Positions 37,193 through 48,914 of a stretch of DNA of 64,000 nt are shown here, in pieces. The first letter of the stretch is position 1, and every line of letters begins with the position of its first letter. The stretch comes from Lepiota brunneoincarnata. Its lineage: Eukaryota; Basidiomycota; Agaricomycetes; Agaricales; Agaricaceae. The notes under the pieces were generated by a model that saw only the letters and a program-made list of their open reading frames with translations, was not told where the DNA came from and made no database searches. The stretch is from contig JAEBUN010000014.1 of assembly GCA_023014365.1 (NCBI GenBank), forward strand, positions 1 to 64,000, given 5' to 3'. A program made the position numbers and the translations under genes.

Positions 37193-37432
37193 TAGTACCA
37201 CCTATACATGATGCCTTTGCTTTACCGATAGGGGGATCACACACATATGCCCAAAACGTCGAGCTCATCAGAGGCCCTATCTTGAGTTCTTCATGGTTCA
37301 ACCTGTTTGATCGACAGCTCTTAGCCATTCTCTACGACATACCTTCTATTCTCCTTCCTTGCACACACCTGGCGACGTCGCCTATTATTTTGGGTGTGCA
37401 GTTCCTTATGACACTTTCCAAGATTATCCCAA

Positions 37433-38083
37433 GTTGTTTCGAGAAAATCCCCCAAGCCCTTGGCTTTCCAGAGCCTAAATGGCGCGAAGGGGGGGGGCAG
37501 AGCGGTCGTGTGAAAAAGGTCATGTGAGAAAGTGATTCTACAAATGAGTGCAAGCGTGTTTCGGGACCTCAGCTGCAGGCATAACTTAATCTAAGAGCTG
37601 AGCGCATGGAACAGGAGGAGGAGAATCAAGATTTTCATATGTACCAGAAAAGGCCGTGCTAGAATAGATATTGTTATTGTCCTACTTGGCGAGCGTGTTC
37701 AGTTAGGAATGAGATGGGGTGTTGTCGAATGTATGGTCAGGCGACGGCCATTGGGGGGGGGAAAGTGATGCAGTCGAGTGTCAGCTGCTGCGTGGGTGAT
37801 GCATGTCCGAATGCGGACGTTGCTGCAATGTTGATTGATCAGTCAGGTGCCGAGTGAGTGATGCGCAACGTGTCGGGTGGCCGAGGTGATTGATGCGCAT
37901 CTGAATGTGGATGTTCCCACGCTATTGATCTGTCGGGTGCCGAGGTTTGTTCGTTCTAAGTTTGTCACAATGAGAGGTGGTGGGGTGGTGAATAGCTGCT
38001 GTTACACCTGCAGCTGTTCACCCACCTCAAAAGGTCATGCAAGAGAGCAGATAGATCATGTGCAAGGAAAATCATGTGGGTTA
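37433..38083 (-). repeat. Dispersed repeat, copy 2 (inverted partner at 1158-1575)
   Basis: The reverse complement aligns with 1158-1575. This copy is about 230 bp longer because of an extra tandem-like stretch around 37790-37900. A G-rich low-complexity block (38130-38260) follows. Confidence 0.7.
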
Positions 38084-38691
38084 TCAGGGGGACTCAAGGG
38101 TTGGACTAGGGTTCATAGTCCAGGGTCTTGGGTTGGGTCGCAGGCTGTGGAGGGAAGGGTGTGGAGGGAAGGGTGTGGACTCTGGAGACAAGGGTGTAGG
38201 GTGAGAGGATGGGGTGTGGGTGTGTGGATGTACAGCAGAGTACAGGATGAGAGTGGACAAAGAGAGAGGCACAGGGAAGCAGGGTGTTGGGTGTGCAGAA
38301 GATACTGTATGTATAAATGCAAGTTGATCTGGACAAGGAGACAAGACAGTGAGACAGGTGTATAATGGGTTAGGGAAGGGGGGACTAAAACACAAGTCAC
38401 AACAGTGGGGTACAATAGGTTGTTGGGGTTTCCAACTACCCACCTGTTTTGATTATCGCTGATAGTGATTGATTGTGATTAGTTACTTATGTAATGTAAT
38501 CTGCAGAACATTTTATTAATACCCCCAAATAATGGGTGAAAGTATATTAAATAACTTAACTTCAAGTTTCAAAACTTGCTGTGCTGACTTGAGCACTGAC
38601 TTAGTGCTGAGAAAAGTCACATGATCATGCAGCAAGCTGCACTTTTGCCTGGGGTCCAAGCATGAGAACTTGTAAAACCTGGTGAAAAAGG

Positions 38692-38940
38692 TGGAAATGT
38701 TTGTGGGTTTTAATATAGATAGAGGGCTTGTTTTCACTAAGCTTAGCTGAAATTTGATAAGCTTAAGCTAATACAAGTAGTATGAGATAGATACTGAATA
38801 GTTTCATCTTTTGAGGTGTTCTGGGGGTGCATTCTGACAGCAAAATTCAAGAGAGTAGTGTTTTTAGGGGTTAACAAACAGCTGTGGAAGTTATCTTAGC
38901 CATTTGGTGCAACAGTGAAAGGACAATCCCTGTCAATTCA
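38692..38940 (+). repeat. ~240-bp repeat, copy 1 (also 60982-61218)
   Basis: About 240 bp shared with 60982-61218 at high identity, from the GGGTTTT…ATATAGATAGAGGGCTTG stretch to AAAGGACAATCCCTGT. It contains the mirrored AAGCTTAGC…GCTTAAGCTAA. Probably a transposon end of unknown class. A CTCTGGT-type simple repeat follows at 38941-39060. Confidence 0.7.
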
Positions 38941-39345
38941 AAGTACAGGTCTCTGGTCTCTGGTCTCTGGTCTCTGGACTCTACTCTAGTCTCTGTCTCT
39001 ATCTCTACCACTCTGGAACTCTGAAACTCTGTTCTCTGTCTCTGTCTCTGGGTTGGTTGATGACTGAAGAAATCACACTTAATGACACACACTAAATAGC
39101 CCTCTGAAACTGTTCTTGATCACAGCTTGCAGACTTGCATGTGGAAGTGGGAGTAAGACCTCCCCCTCCCTGGGTTATGGGTTTTTCTCTGATTAACAAA
39201 TGGCAATCCAGCCAAATGTGTTCTGTGCTTGTCTGCATTATTCCATGTCCATGTGAGCACATTAAGCCTCTGGATCAATTATGATTGGAATGTATAGTGG
39301 TGAAAAGGTAATCAGTTTTTATCCCCAGGTAAGGTTACAGGTGCA

Positions 39346-39824
39346 TGTAAGGGGAACTCCAGGTCATTGCTCACAACTGCAGATTTGGAATTCTGATTCC
39401 CAGGCTCCCTGCACCCAGAAATCCGATTCCCAGACTTCCTGCACTCAGAAATCTAATCCCCAGTCCTCCTGCACTCGGAAATCCAGTCCCCAGCCTCCCA
39501 ATGCTTGGAAATCCGATTTCCAGCCCCCCTGGGCCCAGAAATCTGTCCCCTGACACCCCAGTACTTGGAATTCCCTCCTACACCCCTCTGATGTAGATGC
39601 GAACCCTCACTGGCATGCATGACCCTATCCCAAGCCCATTCCTGACTATACTTACTTTAGGCATCCCTGACACCTCATGGCCATTTATGTAGAGTAGATT
39701 ACTCAACTTGGACCTTACAGCAGGTAGTATAAGTAGTGTAGGTAAGCTCAGAGAAACCTTACTCAATTCTCTAAGGTTTCTCCCTGCTCAGCTGACGCAA
39801 CACGGCGACCAGGTCACCCTTACA
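39346..39824 (+). mobile_element. Solo LTR, Ty3/gypsy type (479 bp)
   Basis: Begins TGTAAGG and ends CCTTACA, perfect 7-bp inverted termini. Flanked by the 5-bp direct repeat GTGCA (39341-39345 and 39825-39829). The same 479-bp length and sequence occurs at 62139-62617 as the 3' LTR of a chromovirus remnant. It contains about seven units of a ~30-bp minisatellite (39390-39580). Confidence 0.92.
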
Positions 39825-40116
39825 GTGCACTCAATATACTCAAGCTAGTGAGAAGGAGTGTACACCTTTCATGAATGCTAAGTTTGTGGGGCTTGGAAAG
39901 TTATCAAACTCAGAGAGTGATGGTACAAAAGTCAAGTTCTGTTCTATTGTCACTTGACAATAGTAAGTACTCAACAAATTGTGAACTAGTGAGCAAGTAA
40001 CTTTACTTGCTAATAGTTCAAGAATAAAGAGTTTGTTAACTTTGAGACCTAACTTGTTTCACAGATGGCTCTCAAGTCAACAAGGATAGCACACAAATAA
40101 CTTTACTTGTAGCTAA

Positions 40117-40493
40117 TGTAAGGGGACACTCCAAACACCCCAGTAGTACCTCCACCAACCCTATCAACACCCCTGGGACCCCCAATGCGTTATATATCCC
40201 TCCTTTCAAATGATTACACTCCTCACTATCCAGATAAAACCCTCCCTCATTCCCTCTCATTTCTACAGACTCTAGACTGTCATGTTCACTCCCCACATTC
40301 ATTTCAACCACACTGGGTCTTGTGTGACACCCAGACATCATGGCTAAGCCTGGTCCAATTTATATTGATTATATAAGTTAGGTATATACCTAGTTTTCGC
40401 CTGCAGGGGTTTCCTCATCCTATTCTCTTAGGATTTCCCTGCAGTATCACTTCAGCTCCCTGAGTTGCCTGAGCCCCACAGGTCACCCTAATA
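40117..40493 (+). mobile_element. Diverged solo LTR (377 bp)
   Basis: Begins TGTAAGGGGACACTCC and ends AGGTCACCCTAATA, resembling the ends of the 479-bp LTR (…AGGTCACCCTTACA). Flanked by the 5-bp direct repeat GCTAA (40112-40116 and 40494-40498). The inside is largely different, so it is a separate LTR family or an old copy. Confidence 0.75.
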
Positions 40494-40562
40494 GCTAACC
40501 CAAAAGTTTGAACAAGTCACAATTAGGAACCTAATGCAATAGTCCTCAATCACTGATTAAGT

Positions 40563-40775
40563 CTACCACTTAGAATCCTAAGCACCCCCTGGACAAATAG
40601 TTCTCAAGCTGGCGGGCTAGCTGAGAAGGTATGACTACCACTTAGGATCCTAGACATCTCCAAGATGAGTGGTCCTCAAGCTAGTATTCAATCTCTGAAG
40701 TCAATTACCACTTAGAATCCTAGACATCACCAAGATGAGTGGCCCTCAAGCTAGTAATCAATCTCAGGTGTTTGT
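40563..40775 (+). repeat. Three tandem copies of a ~72-bp unit
   Basis: Units begin TACCACTTAGAATCCTA at about 40564, 40638 and 40709, each followed by CTCAAGCTAG-like sequence. Units 2 and 3 are closer to each other than to unit 1. No coding potential. Confidence 0.75.
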
Positions 40776-42153
40776 GAACATCTTAGCTAGGAAGCAATCA
40801 CTCCACAGACAAACAGGTGTGTTCAGATAGTCAAATGAGATGTTAAACACTGTAATCAATGGGATGAAAGAATCCTGGCAGAATGCTTGCCCTGCCTCCC
40901 CCTCAACAGCCTTATTTTATACTACTAATACATGCAGTGCTTTGTACATATTTAGGAATAGCTTATGCATCCTTTTCCTTTCTAGCTTTTCCATTCTAAG
41001 TGATATCATATGGCTGACACATCCTCCTACTCACCCCATCGGCAGTTCTCCCTATGTTTCACAATTGGAGCCCATTTCCTGACTAGGTTATCTGATGTTT
41101 TGGCACAATAATTGGGTTGGCTCCTTCCATTTTAGTCTCCTGGAGTTCCTTGAATCTCCTCCAGACATCTAAACTTTAGTGAATAAATCAGGTAGCCTTG
41201 CTCCTTCTCCAGGCAACCCCTCAGATTGTAAACCATCAAGTTTTACTCTAGTTTCCCTTGGTTTGTGGCTTCAGACAAATGTAGCTAGGAACATTTGTAT
41301 ACCCATGATATACCATTAATCATTAATTATCCCTCTGCCAATGGGTTGACATATTAGGGCCTTGGGTCACATCCTAGGTATTTTCTTGTCTGGCCAGCAA
41401 CTTGTGACTTGTTCTGGCCCTCTTATTCCCTATAGCTAAGGGTTATCAAGAGTTTTTGCCTCAATTCTGAGGGTATAAGTTGAATAAATTCGATTTTTTG
41501 GGTATATTCAAAATTTTGGTGTATTAGCAGATGGACAATCCCTTGATCTGTTGTAATTAATCTCAGCTATGCAGTATGGTGAGGTGCCAGGACCCACAAA
41601 GCATTCATTAATTATGAATCTTTGATATTTTCTAGGGTTTTGGGCATTGGTTGTCACCTCCTGAATGTTGGACATTCTGTTCTATGGTCCAGTCATCATT
41701 ATTGAGCTTGCTATAGGTGTAATACACCTGTGACAGCTGCTAAGTACATTCTTTAGGTTCTAACAAATCTGAGTTCATCAGAAAGCTGCTTGTAAGGTCC
41801 CTTAATGTGACTGGAGTATACATGATAGGCTATGTAGAGTCCTGAATCCCTCCAGAGAGCATTCTGGTAGTTTGGTTCACTAAACTTATTGCTAATGAGC
41901 TGGTTTGAACACTTCCAAGGCTTGAATATCCTCAATTTGGTCAAACTGGCTACTACAGGATATAGTACCAATCCTCTATAGAGTTTTTTTAATAATATAG
42001 CCAATGATTCTATGTAGAGAATTGTTTCAGAGTACAGAATTCATGTATAGGCATGAAATCAGCATATCAGCAGCTTGAATCAACAGTCCACCCTGCTTCC
42101 CTTGCTTGCATTTCTTTGATGTTTTATGAGGCACAACCAAGTAAGACATGGGA
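40776..42153. other. AT-rich, CpG-poor sequence without a gene
   Basis: No frame over about 85 codons, no domain seen. It looks like old transposon-derived sequence between the LTRs and the Helitron array. The array starts at 42154 directly after an A, as expected for Helitron insertion between A and T. Confidence 0.5.
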
Positions 42154-44412
42154 TCTTATAGAGAATGGGACAAGGCCGTGGGATGATGGGGGGATGACTC
42201 AGCTTAGTCAGTTCTGACATAATATTTTCTGATTGGCTGGCTGGGGGGGTCAATGGCAAGGAGGGGGTTTGGGGGCCTATGAATTTGGGGATCCGGGGGG
42301 GTGGATAGCGAGATGTGAACGGCGAAATTACGAAGCAGGTTGATAGGAAGAATGATGAGGAATAAATTGATCTTTGTGGGGGAAGAGGTGTCTGTAGAGG
42401 GTTGGGAAATGGTTCAATAACAATGATACTTGGGATTCCGATCGGGGAACACTGGCCTTCCCCTTTCGCGAAGACGCAAAGCAAACTAATAGAGAGAACA
42501 ATGAGAAATAACACCTTTGATGGGAATATTGATGGGGGTATTCTCAGTGCTAGAGGCGTTCGTTCCCTATGTGAATTTGGGATTGGGGAGCGGCCCTAGG
42601 CCTGCCAATTTCCTGATTTAACGGGCATTTATTAATAGGTGGGGTGTTGAGGAATCAGACATGGCCCCTGATGGCCATCAGAGGGGAAAATGCAAAAAGC
42701 GCATTTCGAGTGGCTTCCACTGGCTCAATTGCCACAATACCTTGAGGGCCCTTTGGGGTACGGATCGCAAAGACCTCGCAAAAATCTGGAACAGAATCAA
42801 TAGGGGAATTGTGGAGAAATCGTAATTACACTGTAATTCTGAAGGAAATTCGTCCCAGGGCCCTGCATTTATTTGGAATCTTCGCTGCATAGTCCCATGT
42901 TACCCCTCCTATGGATGAACATGTCCTCAACGTCCTGAAGCAAATCAATAGGCACAATATTGTGCAACACTCAGTTTTATATTGTACATGATATTCAATA
43001 TCTCCGCTTATATGCTCATTCCCCTCGCGCCAGACCTGGGATTCACGTGTCTTACATCTCCACCATGGCCCTCGAACAATCCGCAAATAAATCGATAGGT
43101 GGAATGTCGAGCAATTGGAATTTCTTTGGAAACATCGAAATTCTGGCCATTGCTGACAAATCCGGATCAATGCCCATCTGAGCTTCTCACGCTCAGTCCA
43201 CCATTGATCTTCCTGCCACCATCCCTCTCCAGCCATAAAAATTCGCTAAAAATACGCATAAATTCCTAAAAATTTGGATAATATTAAAATAATACTTATT
43301 GTCAAACTGGATCAAGGGATACATCCAACATCATTGTAAATCACAAATAAACTGTAAAAATAATCGTTAAAAATTCAGGAAAATTAGAAATAAATTACAG
43401 ATAAATCTAACTGCTCAGTTAATAGTGGAAATTTGATATAATCAATACCAAGGGACCACACACCCATACTATGTCCAAGATATAAGTAACATGATTAGGA
43501 TAATGCTAAATTGCAATGGAAATTGACCACACATGTATGCCAGAGGCATGGATTGTAGTCAGTTTCATGATGTGTTTAAGATATAAGTAGTATAACATAT
43601 TCAGATAATGCTAGATTGCGATGGAAATTGACTACACATACATGCCGAAGGCATGGATTGTAGTCAGTTTCATGCTGTGTTCAAGATATAAGTAATATAA
43701 CATATTCAGATAATACTAAATTGTGATGGAAATTGACTACACATGCATGCTGAAGGCATGGATTGTAGTCAGTTCCCTACTGAATTCAAGATATAAATAA
43801 CATAACATACTTAGATAATACTAAGCTTTAGATAATATAAACAATTAGCACACTCCAAGTGCCCAGGCTGAAGGGTCTGGGCATCCATTCAGATAATGTT
43901 AAGGTTATCAAGATATTGATTAACATGATTATGTAATCCATTCAGTGAGTGCCAAAGTCATCAAAACATTGATAAACAAGATCATGTGATCTATCCAGTC
44001 ACTTATAAATATCAGTAAATAAGGTCATGTGACTTCCAATTTTTTTTTTCACTTGAATCTCTAAACTTAACTATAATGCTAAAGTCATCCAAATTTGTGT
44101 GTAAGCTCAGGCATGTCTTGTGATTAGTTTCATGCTGTATTTAATATATAAGTAATATAACATACCTAGACAATACTAAGCTTCAGATAATATAAACAAT
44201 TGTTACACTCCAAGTGCCCAGGCCGAAGGGTCTGGGCATCTATTCAGATAATGCTAAAGTCATCAAACAAGATTATGTGATCCATTCAGTTGATACCAAA
44301 CATTAGTAAACAAAGTCATGTGACTTCCAAAAAACTTTTTTTTCACTCAAATCTTCCTATAATGCTAAAGTCGCCCAAATATGTGTGCCGAAGGCACACG
44401 AGCGTAAGCTCG
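42154..44412 (+). mobile_element. Non-autonomous Helitron, array unit 1
   Basis: Starts A|TCTTATAGAGAATGGGAC and ends with the hairpin GTGTGCC-GAA-GGCACAC (44383-44399) and the overlapping CGAGC-GTAA-GCTCG, terminating CTCG. Modules: a 5' module with six regularly spaced motifs (42342-43094), an AT-rich block with CGCTAAAAATACGC motifs (43240-43420), ~118-bp tandem units with a palindromic centre (43470-43830), then two copies of a 3' module. No protein of its own; minus-strand frames in the 5' module are by-products of the repeat. Confidence 0.85.
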
Positions 44413-46699
44413 TCTTATTAAGAATGGGACAAGGCCGTGAGATGATGGGGAGGCTGACAAATTTTAGTCAGCATTGGTCAGCATTTGTAATATTTTCTGA
44501 TTGGCTGGCTGGGGGGGTCAATGGCAAGGAGGAGGTTTGGGATTCTATAAATTTGGGGATCTGGGGGGGCAGATGGTGAGATGTGAACGGCAAAGAAACC
44601 AAGGAAGCTGATAGAAAGAATGTTGAGCAATAAATTGATCTTTCTGCGGAATGAAGGGGGCATGGAGGGTGCTACAGCAGCTCAATCAGCACGATACCTT
44701 GGGGGCCTAGGGAGGCCTATTGGCCCTCCCCTCCGGCGAAGACGCAAAGCAAGTCAATAGAGAGAGTATTGAGCAATAACACCGTTGATGGGAATATTGA
44801 TGGAAGTATTCCCAGTGCCAGAGGCGTTCGTTCTCTATATAAACTTGGGATTGGAGAGCGGTTCCGGGCCTGCCGGCCCCCTGATTTGATGGGCATTTAT
44901 TGATAGGTGGGATGTTGAGGAATTGGACATGGCCCCTGATGGCCCATCAGAGGGGAAAATGCAAAAAGCGCATTTCGAGTGGCTTCCACCCGCTCAATTG
45001 CTACAATACCTTTGGGCCCCTTTGGGGTACAGATCGCAAAGACCTCGCAAAAATCTGGAACAGAATCAATAGGGAGATTGTGGAGAAATTGTAATTACAC
45101 TGTAATTCTGAAGGAAATTTGTCCCAGGGCCCTGCATTTATTTGGAATATTCGCTGCTTGGTCCCATGTTACCCCTCATATGGGTGGACATGTCCTCAAA
45201 GTCCTGAAGCAAATTAATAGGCACAATATTGTGCAACACTCAGTTTTATATTGTGTATGATATTCAATATCTCCGCTCATATGCTCATTTCCCTCGCGCC
45301 AAACCTGGGATTCACGTGTCTTACAGCTACACCATGGCCCCCAAACAATCCGCAAATAGATCGATAGGTGGAATGTCGAGCAATTGGAATTTCTTTGGAA
45401 ACATCGAAATTCGGGCAATTGCTGACAAATCCGGATCAATGCCCATCTGAGCTTCTCACGCTCAGTCCACCATTGATCTTCCTGCCACCATCCAGCCATA
45501 AAAATTCGCTAAAAATACGCACAAATTCCCAAAAATTTGGATAATATTGGATACATCCAACATCATTGTAAATCACAAATAAACTGTAAAAATAATTGTT
45601 AAAAATTCAGGAAAGTTAGAAATAAATTACAGATAAATCTAACTGCTCAGACAATGCAAAGTTAATAGTGGAAATTTGATATGATCAATACTAAGGGACC
45701 ACACACCCATACTATGTTCAAGATATAAGTAATATAATCTATTCAAACAATGCTAAGATTAGGATAATGCTAAATTGTGATGGAAATTGACCACACATGC
45801 ATGCCGGAGGCATGGACTGTGGTCAGTTTCATGATGTGTTCAAAATATAAGTAGTATAACATATTCAGATAATGCTAGATTGCGATGGAAATTGACTACA
45901 CATGCATGCCGAAGGCATGGATTGTGGTCAGTTTCCTGCTGTGTTCACAATATAAGTAACATAATATATTCAGACAATGCTAGATTGTGATGGAAATTGA
46001 TCACACATGCATGTCGAAGGCATGAATTGTGGTCAGTTTCCTGCTGTGTTCAAGATATAAGTAACACAACATATTAGGATAATGCTAAATTGCATTGGAA
46101 AGTGACTACACATACATATGTACTAAAAGCATGGATTGTGGTCATTTTCATGCTGTATTCAAGATATAAGTAACATAACATACTTAGACAATACTAAGCT
46201 TTAGATAATATAAACAATCAACATACTCCAAGTGCCCAGGCTAAGGGGTCTGGGCATCTATTCAGATAATGCTAAGGTCATCAAATAAGATCATGTGATT
46301 TCCAAAAACATTCTTTTCACTCAAATTTTTCTAAACTTAACTATAATGCTAATGTCACCCAAATTTGTGCGCCTTCAGCACACAAGTGTAAGCTTAGGCA
46401 TGTATTGTGATCAGTTTCATGCTGTATTCAAGATATAAGTAATATAACATACTTAGACAATGCTAAGCTTCAGATAATATAAACAATTAGCACACTCCAA
46501 GTGCCCAGGCCAAAGGGTCTGGGCATCTCTTCAGATAATGCTAAAGTCATCAAACAAGATCATGTGATCCATTCAGTAAAGACCAAACATTAGTAAACAA
46601 AGTCATGTGACTTCCAAAAAACTTTGTTTTCACTCAAATCTTTCTATAATGCTAAAGTCACCCAAATAGGTGTGCCGAAGGCACACGAGCGTAAGCTCG
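44413..46699 (+). mobile_element. Non-autonomous Helitron, array unit 2
   Basis: Follows unit 1 with no spacer: …CTCG|TCTTATTAAGAATGGGAC. Same module order as unit 1, with about four palindromic ~118-bp units (45720-46190) and two 3' modules. Ends with the same hairpin and CTCG. Confidence 0.85.
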
Positions 46700-48914
46700 T
46701 CTTATTAAGAATGGGACAAGGCCGTGAGATGATGGGGAGGCTGACAAATTTTAGTCAGCATTGGTCAGCATTTGTAATATTTTCTGATTGGCTGGCTGGG
46801 GGGGTCAATCACAAGGAGGGGGTTTGGGAGTCTATAAATTTGGGGATCTGGGGGGGTGGGTAGCGAGATGTGAACGGCGAAGAAACCAAGGAGGTTGATA
46901 GGAAGAATGTTGAGGAATAAATTAATCTTTGTTTGAGAAGAAGGGGGTATGGAGGATGCTACGGTAGGTCATTCAACACAATACTTTGGGGGCTTGGGGA
47001 GGCCTATTGGCCCTCCGTCCTGGCGAAAATGCGAAGCAAATCGATAGGGGAAACAATGAGGAATAAGACTATTGATCGGAATATTGATGGGGGTATTCCC
47101 AGTGCCAGAGGCATTCGTTTTCAATGTAAAGTTGGGATTCGAGGGCGGCTATGGACATGGCAATCCTCTGATTTAACGGGTATTTATTGTTAGGTGGGAT
47201 GTTGAGGAATTGGACATGGCCCCTGATGGCCATCAGAGGGGAAAATGCAAAAAGCGCAATTCGAGTGGCTTCTACTGGCTCAATTGCTATAATACATTGG
47301 GGCCCCTTTGGGGTACAGATTGCAAAGACCTCGCAAAAATCTGGAACAGAATCAATAGGGAGATTGTGGAGAAATTGTAATTACACTGTAATTCTGAAGG
47401 AAATTCGTCCCAGGGCCCTGCATTTGTTTGGAATATTTGCTGCTTAATCCCATGTTACCCCTCCCATGGGTGGACCTGTCCTCAAAGTCCCGAAGCAAAT
47501 CAATAGGCACAATATTGTGCAACACTCAGTTTTATATTGTACATGATATTCAATATTTCCGCTTATATGCTCATTCCCTTCGCGCCGAACTTGGGGGTCA
47601 CGTGTCTTACATCTCCACCATGGCCCCCAAACAATCCACAAATAAATCGATAGGTGGGATGTCGAGCAATTGGAATTTCTTTGTAAACATTGAAATTCTG
47701 GCAATTGCTGACAAATCCGGATCAATGCCCATCTGCGCTTCTCACGCTCAGTCCACCATGCCACCATCCCTCTCCAGCCATAAAAATTCGCTAAAAATAC
47801 GCATAAATTCCCAAAAATTTGGATAATATTAAAATAATACTTATTGTCAAACTGGATCAAGGGATACATCCAACATCATTGTAAATCACAAATAAACTGT
47901 AAAAATAATTGTTAAAAATTCAGGAAAATTAGAAATAAATTACAGATAAATCTTTGATGTAATCAATACTAAGGGACCACACACCCATACTATGTCCAAG
48001 ATATAAGTAACATGATTAGGATAATGCTAAATTGCGATGGAAATTGACCACACATGCATGCCTCTGGCATGGATTGTGGTCAGTTTCATGATGTGTTTAA
48101 GATATAAGTAGTATAACATATTCAGATAATGCTAGATTGCGATGGAAATTGATCACACATGCATGCTAAAGCCATGGATTGTGATCAGTTTCCTGCTGTA
48201 TTCAAGATATAAGTAACATAAGATATTCAGACAAGGTTAGATTGTGGTCAGTTTCCTGCTGTGTTCAAGATATAAGTAGCACAATATATTAGGATAATGC
48301 TAAATTGCATTGGAAAGTGACTACATATACATATGTACCAAAGGCATGGGTTGTGGTCATTTTCATGCTGTATTCAAGATATAAGTAACCTAACATACTT
48401 AGACAATGCTAAGCTTTATATAATATAAACAATTAGCACACTCCAAGTGCCCAGGCTGAAGGGTCTGGGCATCTATTCAGATAATGCTAGGGTCATCAAA
48501 TAAGATCATGTGATCCATTCAATGAAGATAAAACATTAGTAAACAAAGTCATGTGATTTCCAAAAACATTCTTTTCACTCAAATCTTTCTAAACTTAACT
48601 ATAATGCTAAAGTTATCCAAATTTGTGTGTAAGCTCAGGCATGTATTGTGATCAGTTTCATGCTGTATTCAAGATATAAGTAATAGAAACAATTAGCACA
48701 CTCCAAGTGCCCAGGCCGAAGGGTCTGGGCACCTATTCAGATAATGCTAAGGTCATCAAACAAGATTATGTGATCAATTCAGTTGATACCAAACATTAGT
48801 AAACAAAGTCATGTGACTTCCAAAAAACTTTTTTTCACTCAACTCTTCCTAAGCTTAACTATAATGCTAAAGTCGCCCAAATATGTGTGCCGAAGGCACA
48901 CGAGCGTAAGCTCG
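46700..48914 (+). mobile_element. Non-autonomous Helitron, array unit 3
   Basis: Again head to tail, starting TCTTATTAAGAATGGGAC and ending with hairpin plus CTCG at 48911-48914. One of the palindromic units around 48240 is shortened, and the second 3' module lacks part of its start. Confidence 0.85.

Noticed and set aside
38084..38443. Overlapping minus-strand ORFs of 76-119 codons
   Set aside because: They come from G-rich low-complexity DNA (GGGTGTGGAGGGAA-type) and have no protein-like composition.
42080..42514. Minus-strand ORF (about 140 aa, signal-peptide-like start) also seen at 56217-56582
   Set aside because: It recurs because the Helitron 5' module is repeated. The frame is not kept in the other units and there is no domain or codon signal.
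42826..43236. Minus-strand ORF with similar versions at 45176-45499 and 47444-47869
   Set aside because: Again a by-product of the repeated 5' module; the frames overlap the regularly spaced motifs and have no protein family.
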